Shown here piece by piece: positions 5,862-12,994 of a stretch of DNA of 25,297 nt. Both the position numbers and the translations under genes were made by a program. The stretch comes from a virus. Each line of letters begins with the position of its first letter. Position 1 is the first letter of the stretch. The notes below the pieces were generated by a model. That model made no database searches, had not been told where the DNA came from, and was given only the letters and a program-made list of their open reading frames with translations. The stretch lies in the IMG/VR virus record IMGVR_UViG_3300006028_000034, positions 1-25,297 of that record; one strand, 5' to 3'.

Positions 5862-7160
5862 ATGGACACAGAAGTAATCGAATCCAAGCCGCCGCAGTTT
5901 GAGAGCTATGTCGAGATGAAGAAGTCTCGCCACTCGAAAGCGGCAGGCAAGGATCCGGGCGCGGCTACCGACACACAGCCGAAAGAAAAAGATCCGGTCC
6001 CGGCTTCCGACAAGCCGCCCAAGGCTCCCGCAGAGAGCGCCGCACCCGCGGCTGAGTCTGCGCCACCGGCCGAGGATGACAAATCCCCTGCTGCCCCAGT
6101 ATCTACGTCCGCGCCGAAAGGCGAAACCGCTGGAACCTCGGACGAACCAGGAAAAGAAGCTCAACAACCAAAGAGTGGTGAAAAGAAACGGGACCGCAGC
6201 GCCAAGGGCCGTGCGCAAGAGCTGCTGGCCGAAGGCCGTTTCGAGGAAGCCGAGAAGATTATCGCGGCCGCCGTCACGAAGACGGACCGCGAGAAATTTG
6301 ACGCCGACCTCAAGACGGAAAAGGAACGGGCCGATCGACTCGACAAAGAATTGCAGGAACTCCGGACTCGCAAACCGGCCATCGAGGAGAAGCCCGCCGC
6401 CGAGGCTGCGAAACCAGCCGAGCCAGCCAAGCCAGCCGAGCCGGCGAAGTTCGCCGAGCCGAAGCCGCAGCCCAATATGCGCGCCTTCATGGAGAAGGCG
6501 CCGACCGAGCATCCGGATAAGTCCTACGAAGAGTTGCAGGATTTGTACTGGGCTCAGTATGGGGCCGAGGTAGAAGCCTGGAGCGATCGGCGTGACGCAT
6601 GGCGCGATACAGAAAGGGCGCGTCAGGCTGAAGCGCAGGCCGCGACTGAGCGCGCAAAGGCGGCCCAGGCCAGCCGGAAGGCTGAGCAGGATGCCAAGAT
6701 CTCGGCCGCGAAGGCGAAGTATCCAACCTTCGAAGCCGAGCTACAGGCCGGGATAGCTCTAAAGTTGGTGAATGAGGGCATCGAAGCAGCCTTCGGACAG
6801 GCCAGAGATATGGGCGAGTTGCTCTACGGGCTCGTTAAAGACAACCAGGCTGAATACCAACGCATCGCGAAGTTGCCGCCGCAGGAAGCGTTTTACGAAA
6901 CCCTGCGGCTGGCAATCCGGCTGGAACTCGAGCAGGGTAAGCCTGCCGACCCGCCAGCCGCCGCCCCTGCCGCTCCCGTTTCCACTCCAGCTCCGGCGCC
7001 ACCCGCGCCGGCCGCCGAAGCCACTCCCGCCGTTGTTGAAAGACCCAGGCCAGCCGTCAGCAAGGCTCCCAAGCCTTATGTGCCGCCCACGGGCGCCGGG
7101 GAATCGGTTCCCGTGCGCCCGTCGAATTATAAGCAGTTCAAGAATCGCCACGCGGCCTGA
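5862..7160 (+). CDS. Scaffold-like capsid assembly protein
   Basis: The frame is open from 5748, but ATG 5862 follows AGGAG (9-base spacing) and is preferred, giving 432 residues. The N-terminal third is acidic, Pro/Ala-rich and low complexity. A helical zone follows (GRAQELLAEGRFEEAEKII, then FDADLKTEKERADRLDKELQ), then Pro-Ala-Glu repeats near residues 185-205, then a long Ala/Gln/Lys-rich coiled coil. It ends in a short basic tail, NYKQFKNRHAA. Highly charged helical composition, a basic C-terminal tail and position immediately before the coat gene match phage scaffolding proteins (P22 gp8 role; P22's is about 300 residues). The basic tail would be the coat-binding end. Function rests on composition and synteny. 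Confidence 0.75.
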   Translation: MDTEVIESKPPQFESYVEMKKSRHSKAAGKDPGAATDTQPKEKDPVPASDKPPKAPAESAAPAAESAPPAEDDKSPAAPVSTSAPKGETAGTSDEPGKEAQQPKSGEKKRDRSAKGRAQELLAEGRFEEAEKIIAAAVTKTDREKFDADLKTEKERADRLDKELQELRTRKPAIEEKPAAEAAKPAEPAKPAEPAKFAEPKPQPNMRAFMEKAPTEHPDKSYEELQDLYWAQYGAEVEAWSDRRDAWRDTERARQAEAQAATERAKAAQASRKAEQDAKISAAKAKYPTFEAELQAGIALKLVNEGIEAAFGQARDMGELLYGLVKDNQAEYQRIAKLPPQEAFYETLRLAIRLELEQGKPADPPAAAPAAPVSTPAPAPPAPAAEATPAVVERPRPAVSKAPKPYVPPTGAGESVPVRPSNYKQFKNRHAA

Positions 7161-7205
7161 CGGCCCAACCCGGCCGCTTCCAGAGTGAAGCGGCCACCTC
7201 AGTCA

Positions 7206-7250
7206 GTCGTACGTACCGACTCAACCCGTCGTACGTACCGACTCAAACCC
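7206..7250 (+). repeat. Two-copy tandem repeat in the coat-gene leader
   Basis: GTCGTACGTACCGACTCAA occurs at 7206-7224 and again at 7228-7246, followed by CCC and ACCC respectively, so the period is 22 bases. A further GTAC follows at 7251-7254. Each unit contains the self-complementary GTACGTAC. The repeat ends 10 bases before the coat ATG, where a Shine-Dalgarno would be expected and none is seen. Confidence 0.85.
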
Positions 7251-7260
7251 GTACAAAACA

Positions 7261-8511
7261 ATGGCAAACCAACTTTTGACCAGACAGGAAATGGTCTGGG
7301 GAGTGCTCGAACCGCTGAGCAATAACACCGTCGCCATCCCGAACACGACCCGCGACCTAGACCAGGAATTCGGGCGCAAGGGAAACAAGATCGGCGACAC
7401 AATCTATGTAGCCAAACCGTGGCGCGCAATCGGCCGCGACGGCGCCGCCTACCAACCCGAGGGCCTGATCGACACCCAGGTACCCATCACCATCAACCAG
7501 CAGTCGGGTGTGGACTTCCAGTTCTCGAGCCAAGAAAAGTACCTCAGCTTGGACGCGATGAAAGACCGGTATCTGGACAAGGCCGGCCTCTCCCTCGCCA
7601 ACAAGCTCGACCTACGACTCTTGCAGATGGCCGTAGTCAACACCGCCAACCTCGTCGGCACTCCCGGCACCACGCCGGGACTCTCCGGCTCGAATGCGTT
7701 CCAGATTTGGGCGCAGGCCGGCCAGAAGCTCGACGAAATGGGCTTCCCGCTCAAGGGCTCGACCCGCTGCGCGTTCATTACGCCCGCGATGAGAGTCGGC
7801 TGGATCACCAACCAGACCGCGTTTTTCAATCCGCAGAACGCGATCGGTAAGCAGTGGAAGACCGGCCAGGTGGAAGATGCGCTCGGCTACGAGTGGTATG
7901 TCGACCAGAATATCCCGACGCAGACCATCGGAGTTCTGGGCGGCACGCCCGCCGTCGTCGGCGCAGGCCAGACCGGAACCAGCATCCTGACCAATGGCTG
8001 GACGGCCACAACCGCCACCATCGCCGTCGGCGATAACGTCACCTTCGCCGGCGTCTATGCGGTCAATCCGCAATCGCGCCTCTCGACCGGTTCTCTCCAG
8101 GACTTCGTGGTCCAGGCATTGGGTACCGCGGACGGCTCGGGCAACATGACGCTAACCGTCACCCCAGCCGTCGTTCCATCCGGAGCGTTTCAGAATGTCT
8201 CGGCCTCGCCCGCCTCTGGCGCGCTCATCAACGTGTACCACGCAGCGGCTGCCGGACAGTCCGCCCTCTCGGCGCTGCAGACCCCCCAGGCGCTGCTCTG
8301 GGACAAGCAGGCTTTCGCGTTTGTCAGCTTCCCCGGTGACGTCCCGGAGGGAGTCGACATGGGCTTCCAGGACCAGGATGACGACATCGGCGTGAGCGTC
8401 CGGTTTGTGCGCCAGTTCATCGGCGCCACCGACCAGATGATAAATCGTTTTGATGTGTACTATGGAAGCGGGCCTTTATATCAGGAAGGCAGCGTAAGGA
8501 TTTGCGGGTAG
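7261..8511 (+). CDS. Major coat protein, P22 gp5-like
   Basis: The 416-residue length is close to P22 coat protein (430). Family-like features: N-terminal helix (MVWGVLEPLSNNTVAIPNTT), KIGDTIYVAKP at residues 43-53, PITINQQSGVDFQF at 75-88, and the helical GLSLANKLDLRLLQMAV from residue 109. A central beta-rich insertion (about 215-310) is followed by the end region GFQDQDDDIGVSVRFVRQF and YYGSGPLYQEGSV. It would form the HK97-fold icosahedral shell in the cytoplasm. It directly follows the scaffold gene. No Shine-Dalgarno is visible; a tandem repeat occupies the leader. Gene order scaffold-coat supports the call. A nuclease remnant follows its stop. Confidence 0.9.
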   Translation: MANQLLTRQEMVWGVLEPLSNNTVAIPNTTRDLDQEFGRKGNKIGDTIYVAKPWRAIGRDGAAYQPEGLIDTQVPITINQQSGVDFQFSSQEKYLSLDAMKDRYLDKAGLSLANKLDLRLLQMAVVNTANLVGTPGTTPGLSGSNAFQIWAQAGQKLDEMGFPLKGSTRCAFITPAMRVGWITNQTAFFNPQNAIGKQWKTGQVEDALGYEWYVDQNIPTQTIGVLGGTPAVVGAGQTGTSILTNGWTATTATIAVGDNVTFAGVYAVNPQSRLSTGSLQDFVVQALGTADGSGNMTLTVTPAVVPSGAFQNVSASPASGALINVYHAAAAGQSALSALQTPQALLWDKQAFAFVSFPGDVPEGVDMGFQDQDDDIGVSVRFVRQFIGATDQMINRFDVYYGSGPLYQEGSVRICG

Positions 8512-8529
8512 CTATTTGTAGATTGTTAG

Positions 8530-9167
8530 AATCAATGGTATCTTAGCAGCCGAGGTACGCTCGGCCACAAGAAGACTGAGGCTGGCCTACTTGCACTCTC
8601 GATTAAGGGCACCGGTAGGAAGCTATCGGATGAACATCGAGAGGCGATACGTCAAGCTCAGATGGGCAACCAGCACGCTGCAGGCAAGAGTCATCCCGCT
8701 TGGAATGCGGGTGGTTGCCACACGCCCGAAACAATAGCCAAGATGTCTGAGGCGAAAGTTGGCGGCAAGAACTGGAATGCTAGGCCGATAGAGATAGGCG
8801 GAAAAGTCTATCCTTCGACTACAGAGGCTGGTCTCGACTTAGTCAAGGAGCCGCCAAGTTTCTGGTCGCATCGCGATATAAAGGAATGCCACGGAGGATT
8901 AACGAGCCGTGGAATAAGGGCATTCCCCGCACAGAAGAAGAAAAGGCTAAGATGCGCGCGACGCATTTGTTGAAGCTTCATCCAAGGTGTCGCGCCGTCG
9001 AGGTCAAAGGTATTATCTACCCCTCCGTTGCGCAGGCCGCGCGTGAGTCTGGCTTGAGCGTGGGGCAGATTTGGCATCAACTTAAGACCGGACGCGCCCG
9101 GTACATCAACCCGCCATCTGGCGGCAAATCCCTCAAGGAAAAAACAGTAACATGCGAAACATCTTGA
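8530..9167 (+). pseudogene. Decayed homing-endonuclease tail with NUMOD3/IENR1-type repeats
   Basis: From 8530 one frame reads NUMOD3-like repeats (GTGRKLSDEHREAIRQAQMG, then HTPETIAKMSEAKVGGKN) and an IENR1-like start (PIEIGGKVYPSTTEAGL). Near 8825-8845 the signal jumps to another frame (LSQGAAKFLVASRYKGMPRR), which continues as EPWNKGIPRTEEEKAKMRAT and a second IENR1 module, VEVKGIIYPSVAQAARESGL and onward. The two modules end alike (GMPRRINEP and GRARYINPP), showing they were once one protein. The first frame has no good start before ATG 8662, and no GIY-YIG or HNH catalytic part is present. Two shorter proteins (8662-8973 and 8886-9167) could still be made. These DNA-binding modules normally follow phage homing nucleases. 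Confidence 0.7.
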
Positions 9168-10210
9168 AACTCGGGCCGATTCTGGCGCTTCTCGCAGCGT
9201 CTGCCTTCACAGTCCAAGCAGCCACCGTCTACGGCGGCCAAGTCGATACCACCAACACCACGCTGTCGGCCGCCGTTGCCGCGCAAGCCACGCAGTCTGG
9301 CGTCTTTCCGCCACAGTGGTGTGTCGCTTCGGCAACTGGTATCGTGCTGCCGTCGCTGTCAGGCAACACCGTCGGCTCTTATCTGTTTGTGGATAAGGAA
9401 GCCGCGCAAGTCTACGGACAGGGAACCAGCTCTACCTGCTTTTTGGTTCGCCGCGGCGCGCTTACCACATCGGCCAACTACGCTCACGCCTCTGGGGCAA
9501 CCGTGTGGGTCGGCAATCCCGCCGTCAGCTCGGGTGACAACTCGCGGCCATTCAGCGGCGCCTTCATTCCAGAACCTCCGTCTGGCACATGCACCGCCAG
9601 CGCTCAGTATAGCTTGCCGGTGATCGTGACCGGCAGCGCAACCGCCCAGGGCCTCTATTCTGGCGATGTCTACTACTGCCGCGGCGGATACTGGGCCAAG
9701 GGTGACGCGCAGATTCCTGCCGCGCCTTACACTAGTTTCACCACCTTGGCCCTGCCGGGCATTCCGCTGGCGACCATGGCCGCGTCGGTGACCGACGTAA
9801 ACGGGAAGGTATTCTACAGCCAACTCAGCGTGCCAGCCAACGCGACACTGACCGGCGCCTGCTTGCTCAACGCCGCGACGGCCACAACCGACAAGGTTAT
9901 CTACATCCTATGGGATGGAGCGGGCAATGTCGTCGCTACCACGGCGCTTGCCGGAACCACAGTCTCTGGCGCTTCGCAGTACCAATGCCTCGCGTTCACC
10001 AACAAGGTGAATGTGCAGGGGCCCGGAACGTATTTTATCGGCGTTCAGGGCAACGGAACCACCTCCACTTTCTACGCTTACACGACTGGAGGCAACACGA
10101 CCGGCTACGCGACCGCAGCGGTGACCGGTGGAACCTTTGGCACGATTGCGGCGATCGCACCCTCAACGACCTTCCACGACGTGACAGGTCCCTTGATGTC
10201 GACTTACTAG
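9152..10210 (+). CDS. Secreted structural-like protein, 352 residues
   Basis: ATG 9152 starts a Sec-type signal, MRNILKLGPILALLAASAFT, with cleavage likely after VQA. The mature part is Thr/Ser/Gly/Ala-rich and beta-predicted, with scattered cysteines (QWCVASATG, TCFLVRRGAL, CRGGYW). The C-terminal 150 residues (SQLSVPANATLTGACLLNA onward, then GTYFIGVQGNGTTSTFYAYT) resemble beta-sandwich domains of phage tail and fibre proteins. It begins inside the end of the nuclease remnant and is the first of the signal-peptide-bearing cassette. AAGGA lies about 11 bases upstream. A receptor-binding or decoration role is inferred; no enzyme motif is seen. Confidence 0.75.
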   Translation: MRNILKLGPILALLAASAFTVQAATVYGGQVDTTNTTLSAAVAAQATQSGVFPPQWCVASATGIVLPSLSGNTVGSYLFVDKEAAQVYGQGTSSTCFLVRRGALTTSANYAHASGATVWVGNPAVSSGDNSRPFSGAFIPEPPSGTCTASAQYSLPVIVTGSATAQGLYSGDVYYCRGGYWAKGDAQIPAAPYTSFTTLALPGIPLATMAASVTDVNGKVFYSQLSVPANATLTGACLLNAATATTDKVIYILWDGAGNVVATTALAGTTVSGASQYQCLAFTNKVNVQGPGTYFIGVQGNGTTSTFYAYTTGGNTTGYATAAVTGGTFGTIAAIAPSTTFHDVTGPLMSTY

Positions 10211-10232
10211 GAGACCAATACTAGGAGACCAA
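10205..10232 (+). repeat. Tandem 14-bp duplication of the ribosome-binding site
   Basis: TACTAGGAGACCAA occurs twice back to back (10205-10218, 10219-10232). Each unit carries AGGAG. The first unit contains the upstream stop TAG (10208-10210); the second places AGGAG 9 bases before ATG 10236. Only the second is suitably spaced for that start. Confidence 0.9.
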
Positions 10233-10235
10233 AAC

Positions 10236-10631
10236 ATGGACACCAAAATTCACCCCTTCCACGAGTTCCCTCCCGAGGGGATTCACCTGCACCACAAAAC
10301 CAAGCCTCCGATCGTCGCGCACGACTCCGAAACCAGGGACAAGGCGATGCAGGACGGCTACACGACCGAGTATCTGCATAAGGACTTCCCCGCCGTGAAG
10401 CACGTTGAGGTTCATAACGCCGCAGAGGCAGACGATGCCGCGGCGCATGGCTTCCACGGCAGCGGGGATTTCCCGCGCACGGTGAGCCGGACCTTCCAGT
10501 CTGAGGAGGAGTTTGAGGGGTTCAAGAATCCGAAGGAGCCGGAGAGTTCCAAGGACGAGCGCCCCAATGAAGGCAGTGGCAGCGTCAGCCATCCCGCTTC
10601 GGATCATCCCGAGCACGACGACCAGAAGTAG
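10236..10631 (+). CDS. Acidic, His-rich small phage protein
   Basis: The 131-residue product has no signal peptide, unlike its neighbours. Residues about 28-75 contain two copies of a loose motif, V-x-(D/N)-x-x-E-x-x-(D/A)-x-A-x-x-x-G-(Y/F): IVAHDSETRDKAMQDGYTTE and VEVHNAAEADDAAAHGF. The same motif with a following FP/YP (HKDFP here, RRNYPKMLF there) occurs in the 17323-17970 protein. The C-terminal third is Glu/Pro/Ser-rich and disordered. Small capsid- or tail-associated proteins often look like this, but I cannot name the family. It ends 9 bases before a strong terminator, which probably closes the coat transcript. Confidence 0.7.
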   Translation: MDTKIHPFHEFPPEGIHLHHKTKPPIVAHDSETRDKAMQDGYTTEYLHKDFPAVKHVEVHNAAEADDAAAHGFHGSGDFPRTVSRTFQSEEEFEGFKNPKEPESSKDERPNEGSGSVSHPASDHPEHDDQK

Positions 10632-10640
10632 TTCTCCTTT

Positions 10641-10679
10641 AGCGGGGGCCGCCTTACCGGGCGGCCCCCGCTGTTTTTT
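10641..10679 (+). terminator. Strong intrinsic terminator
   Basis: AGCGGGGGCCGCC (10641-10653) pairs perfectly with GGCGGCCCCCGCT (10660-10672) around a six-base loop TTACCG, followed by G and six T (10674-10679). It ends the + transcript after 10631. On the minus strand the same DNA encodes the last residues (TAGAAR) and stop (10654-10656, in the loop) of the convergent gene. Confidence 0.95.
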
Positions 10680-10929
10680 CTCTGAACAAGTGCGGGGCAA
10701 ACTCACCTGTCATCCCGCTAATCGTCACCATCCCATTCCAACTTACCGACTGGATATGTCGCGCAGGCTCCTCTGGCATATGCGCGAAGGTGATGTCTTT
10801 GCCGAGGAGTGACAGCGCGAGCTTCTTCTGCTCTAGATCCTCTCGGCCCATGATGAGCGGATGTGGGCACCCGGTATCGCATTCGGCGTCGTCATAGTCG
10901 GCGCGGCAAGTATCGCACGTCCTGAGCAT
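10654..10929 (-). CDS. Cys-cluster protein, 91 residues, cargo-type gene
   Basis: ATG 10929 begins MLRTCDTCRADYDDAECDTG, continuing CPHPLIMGRE; the cysteines resemble a small zinc ribbon. A helical part (DLEQKKLALSLLGKDITFAH) and a beta-like end (HIQSVSWNGMVTISGMTGEF) follow. The pattern of a metal knuckle plus a short alpha/beta domain suggests a nucleic-acid- or protein-binding accessory; no family is recognised. Its stop lies in the loop of the terminator for the convergent + operon, and its start is 24 bases from the divergent gene at 10954, a moron-like position. Confidence 0.7.
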   Translation of the reverse strand: MLRTCDTCRADYDDAECDTGCPHPLIMGREDLEQKKLALSLLGKDITFAHMPEEPARHIQSVSWNGMVTISGMTGEFAPHLFREKTAGAAR

Positions 10930-10953
10930 AGACCCAGCATAACATCAGATTTT

Positions 10954-11430
10954 ATGAACCTACGATTTCTCCCCATCCTCCTTCTTTTTACGTCGAGCCT
11001 CCTGGCCCAACGCGCGACTACCCAGCCCACCCATACAGCCTTCCACGCCGCCTCGCTCTCCAGCTCCACCGACAAGGTGACGGTCCAAGGTGTCGCCGGT
11101 GGAAAGAACGGGCAGTTCACGACGGCCACAGTCTACTGCTCGGTCGCCTGCTCGTTCACATTCCAGCAGAACGGCGCTGCGGCGACGACCACGACACTGG
11201 CCACGACACCCTTCAATCTCGCGCCCCCCTCGACGGCCACGGCATGGTCGGCTTCGAATGTCGGCACGGGCACCACGCTTCCAACCTTCAACATTCCCGC
11301 CGGCGGAGGCACGATGACCTTCGACCTCTCCATGTTTACCTTGCAGCCCTCGCCAACCAGTAACCTCTCGATCGGCATCGCCTCGATGACCGGCAGCACC
11401 CAAATCACGATCAACTGGACCGAATTCTGA
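10954..11430 (+). CDS. Secreted beta-rich structural-like protein, 158 residues
   Basis: The frame extends upstream to 10861, but that part overlaps the divergent gene; ATG 10954 gives a clean Sec signal, MNLRFLPILLLFTSSLLAQ, cut before Q or R. The mature part is Thr/Ser/Ala/Pro-rich and beta-predicted (DKVTVQGVAGGKNGQFTTAT, then YCSVACSFTFQQNGAAATTT, then GGTMTFDLSMFTLQ), like a small jelly-roll or fibre tip subunit. The final codons overlap the next start as TGATG (11429-11433). It is the first gene after the terminator, so it likely has its own promoter in or near the divergent gap. Confidence 0.75.
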   Translation: MNLRFLPILLLFTSSLLAQRATTQPTHTAFHAASLSSSTDKVTVQGVAGGKNGQFTTATVYCSVACSFTFQQNGAAATTTTLATTPFNLAPPSTATAWSASNVGTGTTLPTFNIPAGGGTMTFDLSMFTLQPSPTSNLSIGIASMTGSTQITINWTEF

Positions 11431-12293
11431 TGCGCGTTCTCTGGCTATTATTGCTCGCTGCCGGCCTGGCGGCGCAGACACCTATACCGGGGCCTGGATC
11501 AGGAGAGGGCGGTGGAGGCAGTTCGATCAGCGGACTGACGCCGACGGCCATCGTCACGGCAGCGAGCGCCACCACGGTTCAGACACCATCGGCCACAGCG
11601 ACGATGGACGCGAGCGGCAATATCTCCACGCGGGGCTCGATCTCCTCAGGCGTCGGCTCTGGATTAGCTGGCGCTGATGATTTGCAAGCCGGTACAGCAC
11701 ACACGGCCATCGGCGTCGGATTTCAAGCACCCACAGCGATCACTACTCCGTTCATGATGACCCTGCCCGCGCTTCCGGCGACGGGGTTTCTATTCAACAC
11801 TGGTACGGCCGATCCGGGCGTGCTTTCTTTCGTGGCGGGAACCGGATCAGGCAGTGTCGTGCGCGCGACATCGCCGACTTTAGTTGCTCCGGCTTTGGGG
11901 ACTCCAGTGAGCGGCATTGGGACCAACATTACGGCTATCCCGAATGCAAATGTGTTGGGAACCCCAGTCCCTACCCCCGGAACCTCGATCACCCTCACCG
12001 CTCCGAGGGGCTATGCGATTTGCACCGGAACCTGCACCGTCACTGTTCCGGTTCCCGCTGCGGGAAATGAATTCTGCATCATGAACGACGACAACGTGGC
12101 GACGGCGATTACTCTAGCGGCCCTCGGTTCAAGCGCAATGTATGAAAACCAAGCACGAACAGCCTATGGAACGGCTGGAACTGGTACGTTAGTTGTAGCG
12201 GCTGCGGCGGCGAACAAAGTCTGCATCGTCGGACGTGACACAACACACTACCTTACCGTCTCGAATACGGGCGGCGCGATCACGGTGAACTGA
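11430..12293 (+). CDS. Secreted tail-fibre-like protein
   Basis: It starts MRVLWLLLLAAGLAAQ, a short Sec signal with likely mature N-terminal Gln, then a Gly-rich linker (GPGSGEGGGGSS). The centre has tail-fibre-type text: RATSPTLVAPALGTPVSGIG and NITAIPNANVLGT, close to the SPTFVTPALGTPSSG-style repeats of many phage fibres. The C-terminus is beta-rich (SITLTAPRGYAICTGTCTVT, then VCIVGRDTTHYLTVSNTGG). Length is 287 residues. Fibre proteins normally assemble in the cytoplasm, so the signal is unexpected. Coupled to both neighbours by TGATG overlaps. Confidence 0.8.
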   Translation: MRVLWLLLLAAGLAAQTPIPGPGSGEGGGGSSISGLTPTAIVTAASATTVQTPSATATMDASGNISTRGSISSGVGSGLAGADDLQAGTAHTAIGVGFQAPTAITTPFMMTLPALPATGFLFNTGTADPGVLSFVAGTGSGSVVRATSPTLVAPALGTPVSGIGTNITAIPNANVLGTPVPTPGTSITLTAPRGYAICTGTCTVTVPVPAAGNEFCIMNDDNVATAITLAALGSSAMYENQARTAYGTAGTGTLVVAAAAANKVCIVGRDTTHYLTVSNTGGAITVN

Positions 12294-12994
12294 TGAGTAT
12301 CTATCTAGCTCTCGCCGTTATCTGGCACACGCTTGTATTCTCGCCGTCTCCTCAGATGTTGCAGGGAATCGTGCATGGTAGTTCTACATCTGGCGGTGGT
12401 AGCAATACCTTCACTACAGTTCAGAACACGGCTATCCCTTCGCCTAATGGCAGCAGCTACACCGGGCCAAGTGGAACTGGCAACATAGCAACTATAATTT
12501 TTACCAGTGATACAGGCTCTGATTTTACGATCTCCTCGATTTCCGGTGGAGGCACGTGGGTTATTCCAGCGGGGTGTCATGGGGGATCTGGTGCTATAGG
12601 TTTTATTGCGTGCGCCTATACATTAAGCACTACCGCCGCTGCGACTATAACTATTACGAAGTCTGGAGCAAGCGTTACAACCGCTAGTATTTGGGAGTAC
12701 ACCCCAAGCGGGACAGCAGCACTAGATGGTGTTGGTACTTGTACGATTAGTTCCGGAAATCCGATTAATGGCTGTACTCCGTCTCTCTCTGGAACGAACG
12801 ATGTGATAGTTCAGGGGATAGCGTTAGCATCAGCCCAAGCCAGTTCTGTTTCTGTGTATGGAAATATGATAAATCACGGTGGCACAGTCTTTTCCGCCGA
12901 AGCCGATTTGGAGAACTCGGCAAGTACTACGCCTCCTAGCTGGACATTAACAGGTGCAAGTACAGGATTTGGAACCTTGATTGCCTTCAAATGA
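12293..12994 (+). CDS. Secreted beta-rich fibre-like protein, 233 residues
   Basis: ATG 12293 shares its A with the previous stop. The N-terminus MSIYLALAVIWHTLVFSPS is hydrophobic and signal-like but lacks a basic n-region, so export is less certain than for its neighbours. The rest is Ser/Thr/Gly-rich and beta-predicted (TIIFTSDTGSDFTISSISGG, then ATITITKSGASVTTASIWEY), with the pattern of repeated beta-sandwich phage adhesins. Codon third positions look richer in A/T than in flanking genes, suggesting separate acquisition; I did not compute this. It ends ATGA into the 1242-residue gene. Confidence 0.7.
   Translation: MSIYLALAVIWHTLVFSPSPQMLQGIVHGSSTSGGGSNTFTTVQNTAIPSPNGSSYTGPSGTGNIATIIFTSDTGSDFTISSISGGGTWVIPAGCHGGSGAIGFIACAYTLSTTAAATITITKSGASVTTASIWEYTPSGTAALDGVGTCTISSGNPINGCTPSLSGTNDVIVQGIALASAQASSVSVYGNMINHGGTVFSAEADLENSASTTPPSWTLTGASTGFGTLIAFK

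Noticed and set aside
5724-6512. Long minus-strand ORF of 262 codons
   Set aside because: It is antisense to the Ala/Lys/Glu-rich scaffold-like gene; its Leu/Gly/Arg-rich low-complexity product is the usual shadow of that composition and it lacks a start context.
7206-7250. Possible CRISPR-like repeat
   Set aside because: Only two units with a three-base gap; no spacers, no array and no cas genes.
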